Below are positions 8,801 to 16,919 of a DNA stretch of 21,111 bases, piece after piece (positions within the stretch are counted from its first letter, which is position 1; every line of letters starts with the position of its first letter). Position numbers and translations under genes: made by a program. The notes below the pieces were generated by a model that ran no database searches, had not been told where the DNA came from, and saw only the letters and a program-made list of their open reading frames with translations. This DNA is from Candidatus Stramentimicrobium fermentans (GTDB lineage Bacteria; Atribacterota; Phoenicimicrobiia; Phoenicimicrobiales; Stramentimicrobiaceae), in assembly GCA_012520575.1 (NCBI GenBank), contig JAAYOB010000026.1:1-21111 (forward strand), given 5' to 3'.

Positions 8801-9706
8801 ATGACCATAGCGGACCATAGACATCACCATAATCCGGATAATCAGAGTAATAAAAGAATAATCAGTACTATTATTCTGAAATTGTTTATTTGTGTAGTAG
8901 AAATAATTGGCGGGTTATTATCGGGGAGTCTTTCTTTGCTTGCTGATGCCATGCATAATTTTACCGATGGTGTAGCTGTACTGATAAGTTTTTTAGCACG
9001 GAAGATCGGCAGGCGCTCTCCGGATGAAAAGATGACCTTTGGTTATAGACGTGCCGAAATACTCGCTGCCTTACTTAATTCTTCGGTAATCATAGCCATT
9101 TCCCTTTCTCTTTTTAAGGAGGCTTATTTTCGTTTTCGCTCTCCTCAAGAGATATTGGTACCTTCCATGTTAGTCGTAGGTGTTTTTGGTTTCTTAGCAG
9201 ACTTATTGAGTGTTTATCTGCTTCATCCGGAAGCTCGTCAGGATATGAATATGCGCGCAGCTTATCTACATTTGCTGGGAGACGCTCTTTCTTCCATTGG
9301 GATAATTATAGCCGGTATTATTATTTACTTTTCTAATTTTTATATTATTGACCCCATTTTAACTGTAGCCATTGCCTTATTTATACTCACTCAAGGTTAT
9401 CAAATATTAAGACAGAGTACCTTGATTTTAATGGAGCGCGTTCCTGCCCATCTCAATACGGAAGATATACAAAAGAAAGTGGAGACTATTCCTGAAATAA
9501 GCAGTCTTCACCATGTTCATATCTGGCAAATTGATGAAGATAAATTCCTTTTTGAAGGGCATATTACCCTTAACCGGGATATGAAGGTGAGTGAAGCCGA
9601 TGAAATCAGAAAAAAAGTCGAAGAAATCCTTTCCGGGGATTTCAATATTCACCATCCCCATCTGCAGTTAGAATTTAGTTATTGCAACAATCAGAAATGT
9701 GAATAG
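8801..9706 (+). CDS. cation diffusion facilitator (CzcD/ZitB-type zinc exporter)
   Basis: A 301-residue CDF transporter exporting divalent metal (most likely Zn2+) in exchange for protons at the cytoplasmic membrane. The N-terminus is His-rich (DHRHHH, residues 5-10). Six hydrophobic segments follow. The transport site is visible as the two H-x3-D pairs of zinc-type CDFs: MHNFTD (His52, Asp56; preceded by Asp49) and HLLGD (His157, Asp161). The C-terminal cytoplasmic domain (from about 210) contains HHVHIWQID and ends in a short His/Cys tail (HHPHL, CNNQKC). The HD/HD pattern favours zinc over manganese. ATG 8801 has a weak ribosome site. The gene is probably monocistronic. Confidence 0.92.
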   Translation: MTIADHRHHHNPDNQSNKRIISTIILKLFICVVEIIGGLLSGSLSLLADAMHNFTDGVAVLISFLARKIGRRSPDEKMTFGYRRAEILAALLNSSVIIAISLSLFKEAYFRFRSPQEILVPSMLVVGVFGFLADLLSVYLLHPEARQDMNMRAAYLHLLGDALSSIGIIIAGIIIYFSNFYIIDPILTVAIALFILTQGYQILRQSTLILMERVPAHLNTEDIQKKVETIPEISSLHHVHIWQIDEDKFLFEGHITLNRDMKVSEADEIRKKVEEILSGDFNIHHPHLQLEFSYCNNQKCE

Positions 9707-9845
9707 ATATCTGTTGAAATAAAAATTGGAATAAAAAGTCAATTAATCAAATGCAATCGTTTAAGAAAGCGGCAATCCAATTTTGCTAAATAATGAGATA
9801 AAATCAGCAAATTATCATTTCAGGTAACTAAAGGAAGGATTTATT

Positions 9846-10475
9846 ATGAAGTTTTTTTCCCGGGAATATCAGGAGATTAAAAATTTTGTTGAAGAGAATT
9901 TTAAGATTATACTCATTTTAGGAGTAGCCACTTTTTCTCTTATTATGCAATGGTATAGACCCCTTCGCTTTTCACCGGCATTGAGTAATGTCTTTTATTT
10001 TATGGTTCTACCTGTTTTAGTTATCAGATTTATTTTGAAGGATAATCCCTACTATTATGGTTTAGGGTTAGGCAATTATAAACTTTGGATTAATTATGTG
10101 GCCGTTACTATTATTATCAGTGTACCGGTTCTATATTTGGCTTCCCATTTTTCCCAGGTTTACCGATACTATGGCAGAGGGTTTAACTATTATGAATTTT
10201 TTAGTATCACCGTTCCTATTCTCTTAGCCTGGGAATATTTACTCAGAGGTTTTTTGCTCTTTGGTTTGGAAGAAAGATTCGGCAAAGCAAGTATTGTTAT
10301 ACAGATGGTTCCTTTTGTATTACTCCATCTGGGAAAACCGGAGATTGAAACACTTTCCTGTATCATTACCGGCTTGTGGTTTGGCTGGGTTGCCTATCGA
10401 AGCAGATCGTTCTGGCCGGCCTTCTTTATGCACACCTTTATCAATTTTATCAACAGTATTTTTACCAATTTATAA
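9846..10475 (+). CDS. CPBP-family intramembrane protease homologue
   Basis: A 209-residue polytopic membrane protein with at least five hydrophobic segments. The C-terminal half carries the three CPBP (CAAX-protease/bacteriocin-immunity) motifs: WEYLLRG (Glu130, Arg134), FVLLH (His161) and HTFIN (His196, Asn200). The canonical first motif is EE-x3-R. Here the first glutamate is tryptophan, so activity is less certain though the other putative catalytic residues remain. The start is ATG 9846 after AAAGGAAGG. The neighbours suggest no function, and the substrate is unknown. Confidence 0.78.
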   Translation: MKFFSREYQEIKNFVEENFKIILILGVATFSLIMQWYRPLRFSPALSNVFYFMVLPVLVIRFILKDNPYYYGLGLGNYKLWINYVAVTIIISVPVLYLASHFSQVYRYYGRGFNYYEFFSITVPILLAWEYLLRGFLLFGLEERFGKASIVIQMVPFVLLHLGKPEIETLSCIITGLWFGWVAYRSRSFWPAFFMHTFINFINSIFTNL

Positions 10476-10658
10476 ACACTGCTTTCGACGTGGAATATTT
10501 TGGTTAGAAGTAAAATAAATGGTATTTATAAATTCAAATTATTTAATTCAAACCAAATAGACCATAAAGAAAATCAAATTTACACAATAACCAACCCTCT
10601 TATGGATGAATTTCAATGTAAAACTGCCCAAATTTCTTAAAAAATAAAAATAAAAGTA

Positions 10659-10687
10659 TTGACAGTGCAATAAATTAGTGCTATCCT
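10659..10687 (+). promoter_or_regulatory. sigma-70-type promoter for the yerC-ABC operon
   Basis: A perfect -35 TTGACA (10659-10664) is followed after exactly 17 bases by TATCCT (10682-10687), which matches TATAAT at four of six positions. It is the only good promoter in the 345-base gap before the regulator gene. A 6-bp inverted repeat, TTAGTG (10675-10680) / CACTAA (10698-10703), straddles the -10 and could be part of an operator. Confidence 0.6.
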
Positions 10688-10699
10688 TACTTTAAAACA

Positions 10700-10727
10700 C
10701 TAAAATATTAAAGAGCTAAAGTATTAA
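10700..10727 (+). repeat. tandem 12-bp repeats, candidate operator
   Basis: CTAAAATATTAA (10700-10711) and CTAAAGTATTAA (10716-10727) differ at one position and are 16 bases apart from start to start, about 1.5 helical turns. They lie immediately downstream of the promoter, at or after the expected transcription start, where a bound repressor would block transcription. The TrpR-like regulator encoded next is the obvious candidate binder, but this is inference. Confidence 0.5.
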
Positions 10728-10820
10728 TGGCATAAAGAAACGACCCTATAAAGATTGGGCTAAATGGTATTTAATAATTTTTTATTCAATTAAATTTAAT
10801 GAATTTGGAGAGAAAATATC

Positions 10821-11120
10821 ATGGCTTATAGTCCACGATGGAGAAATAAAATGACTGATAAATTTTTCCAGGCAGTTTTAGCATTGGATAACATTGATGA
10901 GTGTTATAGGTTTTTTGAAGATGTAGCTACCATCAATGAAATACAAAGTTTGAGCCAGCGTTTTAAAGTTGCCAGTATGTTAGATGAGGGATTTATTTAT
11001 GATGATATTGTCAAGCAAACGGGAGCAAGTTCTGCTACTATCAGCAGAGTAAAAAAAAGTTTAAATTATGGTGCTGATGGTTATCAGCTCATATTAAAAA
11101 AATTAAAAACTAATAAATAA
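10821..11120 (+). CDS. yerC: TrpR-like regulator of the YerC/YecD family
   Basis: A 99-residue all-helical DNA-binding protein of the TrpR superfamily, YerC/YecD branch. Visible are WRNKMTDKFFQAVLAL at the N-terminus, the helix IQSLSQRFKVASML (about 46-59) and a helix-turn-helix ending in the recognition helix TGASSATISRVKKSL (about 73-87). Length is typical. It is the first gene of a five-gene run with an amino-acid ABC importer, 11 bases before the binding-protein gene, so the two are surely co-transcribed. It likely represses its own operon in response to an amino acid; the classical TrpR effector is tryptophan. The effector here is unknown. Confidence 0.85.
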   Translation: MAYSPRWRNKMTDKFFQAVLALDNIDECYRFFEDVATINEIQSLSQRFKVASMLDEGFIYDDIVKQTGASSATISRVKKSLNYGADGYQLILKKLKTNK

Positions 11121-11131
11121 CGGAGGTACTT

Positions 11132-11914
11132 ATGTATCAATTTAAGAAGAGAGGTTCAATTTTAGTTTTTCTGGTCGCGTATATGGTGTTAATTTTAACT
11201 GCAACAGCTGTCAATGCCGAGAAAAAGACTTTTGTTAATGGTATTGATGCCGACTATCCGCCACATGCTTTCATAGATGAAAAAGGTAATCCCAAAGGAT
11301 TCGATGTAGAAGCACTAGATTGGATTGCTGATGAAATGGGCTTTGAAATAAAACACCAACCAACTGCTTGGGATGGAATTATTCCGGCTTTATTAGCCAA
11401 AAAGATCGACATGGTCTTTTCCGGTATGTCAATTACTCCGGAAAGAATGGAGAAGGTAAATTTTAGTAATCCTTATTGGGAAATTGACCAAGCGCTATGC
11501 GTTCGTGAAGATTCGAACTTAGATATAATAAACGCTCTATGTGGTAAAAATAACTATACAGTCGGATCCCAAAGAGGGTGCACAGCAGCGATATGGATTG
11601 AGGATAATTTAGTCAATACCGGGATAATTTCTAAAGATAACCTTTCTTTATATGAAGGGTTTTCATTAGCTGTTGCAGATTTGGTAAATGGTAGAATTGA
11701 TTCAGCAATGATGGACGATGTTATGGTAGAAGATGCCATCAGAAAAGGGCAGCCAATTAAAATAGTAGGCACAATAAGAACAGGCGAGTCTTATGGTGTT
11801 GCAGTAAGAAAAGAAGATGAAGAACTGTTGGAATTGGTAAACGAAGGTCTGAAGAGAATTATGCGTTCGCCAAAATGGGAAGAACTAAAAATAAAGTATT
11901 TCCAGAGTGAATAA
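11132..11914 (+). CDS. amino-acid ABC transporter, periplasmic binding protein (family 3)
   Basis: A 260-residue solute-binding protein of the polar amino-acid family. A type I signal peptide spans residues 1-30 (KKRG, a hydrophobic core, cleavage after AVNA). There is no lipobox cysteine, so the mature protein is probably free in a periplasm. The mature part begins with the binding-protein 3 pattern: DADYPPHAFIDEKGNPKGFDVE, AWDGIIPALLAKKIDMVFSGMSITPER and VNFSNPYWE. The ligand-carboxylate arginine of this family is expected in SITPER. The start is ATG 11132 with CGGAGG. A strong hairpin follows the stop. Context (YerC, aromatic-type fermentation genes nearby) hints at an aromatic or other amino acid, but specificity is not readable. 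Confidence 0.9.
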   Translation: MYQFKKRGSILVFLVAYMVLILTATAVNAEKKTFVNGIDADYPPHAFIDEKGNPKGFDVEALDWIADEMGFEIKHQPTAWDGIIPALLAKKIDMVFSGMSITPERMEKVNFSNPYWEIDQALCVREDSNLDIINALCGKNNYTVGSQRGCTAAIWIEDNLVNTGIISKDNLSLYEGFSLAVADLVNGRIDSAMMDDVMVEDAIRKGQPIKIVGTIRTGESYGVAVRKEDEELLELVNEGLKRIMRSPKWEELKIKYFQSE

Positions 11915-11958
11915 TGAGCTTTTTTTAGAATGAGCTTAGTGAAATTAGTGTTTGCAGT

Positions 11959-12017
11959 TTTTACTAAATAGTAGGTACAGGGGCGTCATTTAGCCCCTAT
12001 CCTACTATTTAGTAAAA
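11959..12017 (+). repeat. long hairpin between binding-protein and permease genes
   Basis: Perfect 17-bp arms (TTTTACTAAATAGTAGG at 11959-11975, complement at 12001-12017) enclose a second 6-bp stem, AGGGGC (11979-11984) / GCCCCT (11993-11998), with an 8-base loop. There is no T-run after it, so it looks more like an mRNA-stabilising or processing element, or a weak terminator, than a full terminator. Such elements commonly let the binding protein be made in excess over the membrane parts. Confidence 0.75.
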
Positions 12018-12053
12018 GTATTTTATGTAACAAAATCAAGTTCAGGTAGTTAT

Positions 12054-12719
12054 ATGATGATTATTACAGGAATAGTTTATGAAGCACTCCCGTTCTTATT
12101 ACAGGGTGCGGTGACTACAATAAGTTTAGTGGTCAGTGCATTGTTTTTTGGATTTATAATTGGATTACCACTGGCAATTGGACAGGTTTATGGCTGCCTA
12201 TGGGTAAAAAAAATAATAAATATATATGTTTGGTTTTTTAGGGGGTTACCAGTATTAGTTTTACTTTTTCTATTCTATTATGGACTATTTTCAATAACCG
12301 GTCTAAATATATCTGCTTTTTTATCTGCAGTTTTAGTGCTAGGACTGCGCAGTGCCGCTTACCAGTCACAAATATTTAGAGGTAGTATACAATCAATCAG
12401 TGAAGGACAGCTAATGGCTGCCTCTGCTCTGGGAATGAATAAGTTAAAAGCTGTATGGAACATAATACTTCCTCAAGCTTTAAGACTTTCCATCCCCGGC
12501 TGGTCAAATGAGTATCCGGCAATGCTTACCGAATCGTCTATTACTTACGCCATAGGCGTAACTGAGGTTCTTACCAGGGGTAGCTTCATAGCCTCACGAA
12601 CCTATCAGCCTATGCCAATCTATCTAACTTGTGCAGTAATTTTTTTATTTTTATCTTATTTAGGACTGAAAATGCTCCATATTTTAGAAATAAAATTTAA
12701 GATTCCCGGTTTTGAATAA
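12054..12719 (+). CDS. amino-acid ABC transporter, permease subunit 1 (HisM/GlnP type)
   Basis: A 221-residue inner-membrane subunit with about five transmembrane segments. The FRG motif (VWFFRGLPVLVLLF, about 61-74) and the cytoplasmic EAA loop GQLMAASALGMNKLKAVWNIILPQALR (about 118-144), which docks to the ATPase, place it in the polar amino-acid permease family. ATG 12054 is used here; ATG 12057 is an equally possible start. It forms a heterodimer with the second permease encoded after the ATPase. Confidence 0.92.
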   Translation: MMIITGIVYEALPFLLQGAVTTISLVVSALFFGFIIGLPLAIGQVYGCLWVKKIINIYVWFFRGLPVLVLLFLFYYGLFSITGLNISAFLSAVLVLGLRSAAYQSQIFRGSIQSISEGQLMAASALGMNKLKAVWNIILPQALRLSIPGWSNEYPAMLTESSITYAIGVTEVLTRGSFIASRTYQPMPIYLTCAVIFLFLSYLGLKMLHILEIKFKIPGFE

Positions 12720-12734
12720 CAAAAAGGATAAAAA

Positions 12735-13514
12735 ATGGAACAAAATAAAGAATTGATTTTAGAGATAAAAGACATACACAAGTCGTATAATGGGAAAGCG
12801 GTCTTAAAGGGAATTTCCTTTAATGTTTTCAAAGGAGAAACTAAAGTAATAATTGGGCCTTCCGGGATGGGGAAAAGCACTTTACTAAGATGCATAAACC
12901 AGTTAACTGTTCCTGACAAAGGGTCTGTTTGGCTAAAGGGACAAGAAATAACTCACCGAGATGCTAAAAATATTAATAAATTGCGTCAGAAGATTGGATT
13001 TGTATTCCAGGATTTTAACTTATTTGACCACTTGACTGCAGTTGGTAATGTAGAAATTGCACTAATTAAGGTAAAGGGTATGAAAAAACAAGAGGCTAGA
13101 AATAAGGCGATTTTTGAATTGAAAAAAGTAGGATTAGAAAAACAGGCATCGCTTTACCCGGCAGAGCTATCCGGTGGGCAGAAACAACGCGTTTCCATTG
13201 CTAGAGCTTTTGCAATGGAGCCCGAGATAATGCTCTTTGATGAACCAACTTCGGCTCTCGATCCGGAATTAATTGGAGAAGTATTAAGTGTTATGAAGGA
13301 ACTTGCCAATGAAGGTGTTACAATGATAGTTGTGAGCCACGAGATGGGTTTTGCTCAGACTGTTGCTGATGAAATTCTTTTTCTTGATGGCGGAAAACTA
13401 TTGGAAGCCGGCCCACCGGAAAAAATATTTTGTGAGCCTAAATATAAAAGAACCAAGAAATTTCTATCCACATTAAATGAACTTTATGGTAATGTCGAAG
13501 GGAATAAAAGATAG
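12735..13514 (+). CDS. amino-acid ABC transporter, ATPase (GlnQ/HisP type)
   Basis: A 259-residue cytoplasmic ATPase that powers the importer. Complete motifs: Walker [10 protein letters not shown] (41-49), Q-loop FQDFNLF (Gln92), signature LSGGQ (145-149), Walker B IMLFDE (165-170), D-loop SALD (173-176) and H-loop His202. The sequence is typical of the polar amino-acid subfamily. The start is ATG 12735 after AAAGGAT. It lies between the two permease genes and its stop shares one base with the next start, so translation is coupled. Confidence 0.95.
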   Translation: MEQNKELILEIKDIHKSYNGKAVLKGISFNVFKGETKVIIGPSGMGKSTLLRCINQLTVPDKGSVWLKGQEITHRDAKNINKLRQKIGFVFQDFNLFDHLTAVGNVEIALIKVKGMKKQEARNKAIFELKKVGLEKQASLYPAELSGGQKQRVSIARAFAMEPEIMLFDEPTSALDPELIGEVLSVMKELANEGVTMIVVSHEMGFAQTVADEILFLDGGKLLEAGPPEKIFCEPKYKRTKKFLSTLNELYGNVEGNKR

Positions 13515-14176
13515 TGGTTAACCCTGATTTTATAATTAATATTCTAGCACCTTCATTGTTGGAAGGATTGCAAATGACAATAAAACTTATAATGTACTCC
13601 GCACCTACCGGCTTAGGAATAGGCATTATCATTGCTAGTGGACGAGTATATGGTAACTGGCTTCTATCAAGATTCTGTAGACTTTACATAGTTTTTTTTA
13701 GAGGTACCCCTCTTTTGATCCAATTGTTCATTCTTTATTATGGGTTTCCTACGATAGGCATTTCTTTTTCACCTTTTACTGCCGCTACTCTTGGATTTAT
13801 TTTATGTAGTAGTGCCTACCATGCTGAATATATAAGGGGGGCCATTCAATCAATTAAAAGCGGACAAATACTAGCGGCTCAATCTCTGGGAATGAGCAAA
13901 ATGAGTGCAATAGTGAATATAGTATTGCCCCAAGCCCTTCGAAGAGCAGCCCCCGGCTGTTCTAATGAAATCATTTATTTGATAAAATATACCTCACTAG
14001 CATTTATGGTTACCTGTATTGAATTAACAGGGGCAGGGAAAATCGTTGCTTCTCGCTATTTTGAGTATACCGCCGTATTTTTAGCAGTTGGCGCTATCTA
14101 TCTAGTGATGGTATCAGCGGCAACGCATATTTTTCACAATTTGGAGAGAAAGTTTGCAATTCCTGGTATAGAATAA
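13514..14176 (+). CDS. amino-acid ABC transporter, permease subunit 2 (HisQ/GlnP type)
   Basis: A 220-residue permease with about five transmembrane segments, IVFFRGTPLLIQLFILYYG (about 60-78) and the EAA loop GQILAAQSLGMSKMSAIVNIVLPQALR (about 117-143). It starts with GTG 13514, overlapping the ATPase stop by one base, so it is co-translated. Two non-identical permeases imply a heterodimeric channel as in HisQM. It is the last gene of the importer operon; I see no clear terminator after it. Confidence 0.92.
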   Translation: MVNPDFIINILAPSLLEGLQMTIKLIMYSAPTGLGIGIIIASGRVYGNWLLSRFCRLYIVFFRGTPLLIQLFILYYGFPTIGISFSPFTAATLGFILCSSAYHAEYIRGAIQSIKSGQILAAQSLGMSKMSAIVNIVLPQALRRAAPGCSNEIIYLIKYTSLAFMVTCIELTGAGKIVASRYFEYTAVFLAVGAIYLVMVSAATHIFHNLERKFAIPGIE

Positions 14177-14817
14177 GGTTATTCTCTTTCAAGCTTGCCG
14201 ATTAACCATTTCTGCTTTGCTTAATAAACAGGTATGTTGTGTTATTAGACACTGTGTCAAAAGTCAACTAGCAAACTCTCCTAGAAGACACCTTATTTAA
14301 TCTACCTTTAGCATAGTTTTTTATTTTGGCATATACTCTGTCTCATTTTCATAGCAGGCTGCTTTGTTTCCACAACAGGCATTGATGAGAAAAGTGTCAT
14401 CAAATATATACAATCCCAACAGAGCCAGGATTTAGGTCAAGCGAAGCCGTGCTGGCTTTTAAAAGTACCGGGGGCTTGCCTGTGTGTATATGTATAACCT
14501 TATTCATCGATATAATACCTTATCATGATTTTAAAAACTTATTTTAATTAATACCATTGTTAAAGAGCTGAAATTTCTAGAAGTTGATCGGGGTTATACT
14601 TTTTATTATGAAAGTGCGATAAATCCCAGTTGTTAGATATTTTTGGGGAAAGGTGATTCATGTACATAAACTGGTTCCCGTGAGAAAGTTTTATTTTGAC
14701 AACGATAAAGCAAAAAAAGTTTGATAAAAAATAAATCTGCAGTAGTGTATATCAAATAATTACGTCCTATAAAAGCCAAAGCTTGGTTTAAAGCGAGGGG
14801 AAGGAGTGATAAGAAAA
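14177..14817 (+). other. intergenic region with transposase relic
   Basis: No intact gene in about 640 bases. A decayed IS200-type transposase end lies at 14355-14490 (separate entry). Around 14556-14636 a short frame is open (…KELKFLEVDRGYTFYYES…) but has no start, ribosome site or recognisable family. The promoter of yqeB should lie in the last 150 bases; I could not pick a convincing one. Confidence 0.4.
14355..14490 (+). mobile_element. IS200/IS605-type TnpA C-terminal relic, copy 1
   Basis: From 14363 one frame reads FVSTTGIDEKSVIKYIQSQQ then SQDLGQAKP, matching the end of IS200-type Y1 transposases (GYFVSTVG…DE…Y…Q). The DNA is clearly related to 18888-19018, including about 30 bases past the stop, so both derive from the same element. 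The catalytic tyrosine region and everything N-terminal are missing, and the natural stop is displaced by a small indel. It is non-functional. Confidence 0.75.
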
Positions 14818-15651
14818 ATGAAATTTAACGATGAATTAATTATTATCAGAGGTGGTGGAGATTTAGCTTCCGGGGTTGCTGTTCGCCTTTTCAATGCCGG
14901 ATTCAAAGTTATTGTATTAGAAACATTACATCCATTAGCCATTCGGTTACCGGTTTCTTTTGCCAGTGCCGTTTTTTATGGCTTTTGTGATATAGAAAAT
15001 ATTGAAGGAGTATTAGCCGAAACATATGTTGAGGCTGATGAAATTATAAATAGTAATAAAATAGCGGTACTGGTTGACCCCTTAGGAAGGAGTATTGAAT
15101 ATTACAAATTCCCTGTTCTAATTGATGCCATTATGGCTAAACGCAATTCAGGAACACAAAAAGAGCAGGCGCCCCTGGTTATAGGAGTTGGACCTGGATT
15201 TAAAGCCGGTGTCGATGTGGATGCTGTTATAGAAACCAAGAGGGGCCATTATTTGGGCAGGGTCATATATGAGGGGAGTGCCTTACCGGATACCGGAATA
15301 CCCAGTGAAATAGACGGGGAATCCGAGAAGCGCCTCTTAAGGGCTCCTGCTGAAGGGATATTTATTCCTGAACACAAGATAGGGGACCTGGTGCAAACAG
15401 ATGATATTATTGCTATGGTCAATGGCATACCTTTGAAGGCGCAATTGTCCGGTGTAATACGTGGTCTTATTTATCCTAATACGACGGTAACTGAAGGGAT
15501 GAAAGTGGGGGATATTGACCCGAGAGGGATAAAGGATTATTGTTTTACTGTTTCCGACAAGGCTCTTTCTGTGGGAGGAGGAGCACTGGAAGCTATCTGT
15601 AGTTATTTAAAAAAAACTAATAAAAAGCGTGATAAAAAAGAGAAAAAATGA
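14818..15651 (+). CDS. yqeB: YqeB-type (EF2563) selenium-dependent molybdenum hydroxylase accessory protein
   Basis: A 277-residue protein of the EF2563/YqeB family, found with selenium-dependent molybdenum hydroxylases (xanthine-dehydrogenase-like enzymes). The N-terminus has the family's nucleotide-binding-like motif IIRGGGDLASGVAVRLFNAG, then VIVLET and a central VIGVGPGFKAG. Towards the C-terminus a biotinyl/HlyD-like stretch (APAEGIFIPEHKIGDLVQ…G) resembles a beta-barrel sandwich. I chose ATG 14818 because AAGGAG (14801-14806) is 11 bases upstream and homologues start just before IIRGGGDLA; GTG 14806 is an alternative. It overlaps xdhC by four bases (ATGA). Its biochemical role is not established. 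Confidence 0.85.
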   Translation: MKFNDELIIIRGGGDLASGVAVRLFNAGFKVIVLETLHPLAIRLPVSFASAVFYGFCDIENIEGVLAETYVEADEIINSNKIAVLVDPLGRSIEYYKFPVLIDAIMAKRNSGTQKEQAPLVIGVGPGFKAGVDVDAVIETKRGHYLGRVIYEGSALPDTGIPSEIDGESEKRLLRAPAEGIFIPEHKIGDLVQTDDIIAMVNGIPLKAQLSGVIRGLIYPNTTVTEGMKVGDIDPRGIKDYCFTVSDKALSVGGGALEAICSYLKKTNKKRDKKEKK

Positions 15652-15823
15652 TTTCTATTTTAGAAGAAGTTTTAAAAAGAATGCAGAGCCAGGAGAATGT
15701 TGCCTTGGTAACCATAGTGGATGTCAGCGGCTCATCTCCGAAAAGCCGGGTTCTAAGATGATAGTAAATGAGAACCGACTGCTTGCCGGCACCATCGGAG
15801 GCGGGATAGTTTCCAGAGGGTAG
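15648..15823 (+). pseudogene. xdhC: truncated, frameshifted xdhC (Mo-cofactor maturation) fragment
   Basis: From ATG 15648 the frame reads ISILEEVLKRMQSQENVALV then TIVDVSGSSPKS and stops at TGA 15759-15761. The family sequence continues in the next frame from about 15749: GSKMIVNENRLLAGTIGGGI, which then ends at TAG 15821-15823. Adding a single C within 15746-15747 would restore SSPKSPGSKM, so a one-base deletion explains the break. Only the N-terminal XdhC/CoxI domain is left (intact proteins run to about 250-350 residues); the Rossmann part is absent. XdhC inserts sulfurated molybdenum cofactor into hydroxylases. The ATGA overlap with yqeB shows it was once the next gene of that operon. 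Confidence 0.85.
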
Positions 15824-16039
15824 TCTTTATATAATTATAGGCATTATGAGGCTCAGAGATCGAGCCCATACCGTATAACCATATAGTTCAGATAACATTT
15901 ATCCACAGTGTGATACTCTCTAAAGGTGTCCAAGAATACCTCACAGGACAAAACTCTTAAATCACATTCACCTTTATATAGTGATATCTACCTAAATACA
16001 CAGTGAGTAAAGCAGTGCATCTTAAAGCACTGAAACAAA

Positions 16040-16195
16040 AAGCCTCATTACTTAAAGAAGGTCTATCGGGACAATAGGGGTATCTGAGCGAATGGTTACT
16101 TTATCTCAACTGTCGATATCAATGAGAACATTATACTGCATATGTGCGTATGCAAAAATGAGGAAGATATGGGAAAGACAGAGTTTGGATTTTAA
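16040..16195 (+). mobile_element. IS200/IS605-type TnpA C-terminal relic, copy 2
   Basis: One frame from 16040 reads KPHYLKKVYRDNRGI, stop, ANGYFISTVDINENI… MGKTEFGF and ends at TAA 16193-16195. It parallels copy 3 (KVYWKENIVWSPGYFVSTVG…) residue by residue, including the stop position, but has an internal TGA (16085-16087) and many substitutions. It is a more diverged relic of the same transposase family than copies 1 and 3. Confidence 0.65.
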
Positions 16196-16919
16196 GAGCA
16201 CCAAAACTGTAAGGGTGTGGATGCCTTTGCACCACGACCCTTCCTAATCGGTAGGTAGGCCTACTAAAATCAAGAACATTTTGACAAGAGAAAAAAGTAC
16301 CTGCAAAAAATTTGACACAGACGAGGTAATTTGAAATCTTTACAAACAATTTGATTGTAAGTATAATTTAAAGCGATACATAACCAATATTGCACTAAAT
16401 TTGACCCTTGACAAGAGGATGTTGTTGACTCTCAATAGCCTCCTTAATAGGTATACAATATTCTTATTACAATGGTTAAATCTCCGCTCTACCTCTTGAA
16501 TAGAGAGGGAAATAAGCATTATGAGTACTCTATACTGCTAGTGCCAGTTTGGTGAAGATAATTTCTGTTACACTAAGCACGCTATAAATCTTTTTAAATT
16601 CTTTACTACTTTAGGTAATTGGTTTGTGGAAATCTTCATCTACCGTACACTGACTCTGAGGAACCTTGAATCGAAGCATATCTTTTCTCATGCTTTTTTG
16701 CAAAGATGCTAAGGATAAGTTTAATATAGTATAAGATAAAGAAAGAAGGAGGTGATGATAAGATAAAAACTTCAGTATTTACGAATAATAGAAAATAGTA
16801 TTTTGAGAAAATATGCTAAGACAAAATTTTTTTTCTCCAAGCACCTAAAAAAATGAAAAAATGAAATAAAATATTGAAGAGATCTCTTTAACTGATTATC
16901 CGGTTAGGGTTTTTAATCC

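Larger units (their letters stand above)
10476..10820 (+). other. AT-rich leader region of the yerC-ABC operon
   Basis: No gene. The first half (to about 10650) shows nothing notable. The second half carries a promoter (10659-10687), tandem 12-bp repeats (10700-10727) and a leader of about 110 bases before the YerC start, with GGAGAG at about 10807-10812. I see no leader peptide rich in aromatic codons and no T-box-like element. Confidence 0.45.

Noticed and set aside
10261-10518. 85-codon open frame overlapping the end of the CPBP gene
   Set aside because: It is the same DNA in another frame; the CPBP motifs show the real frame and no ribosome site supports this one.
14556-14636. short open stretch reading KELKFLEVDRGYTFYYES
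   Set aside because: Looks protein-like but has no start, no ribosome site and no recognisable family; not enough to call a gene.
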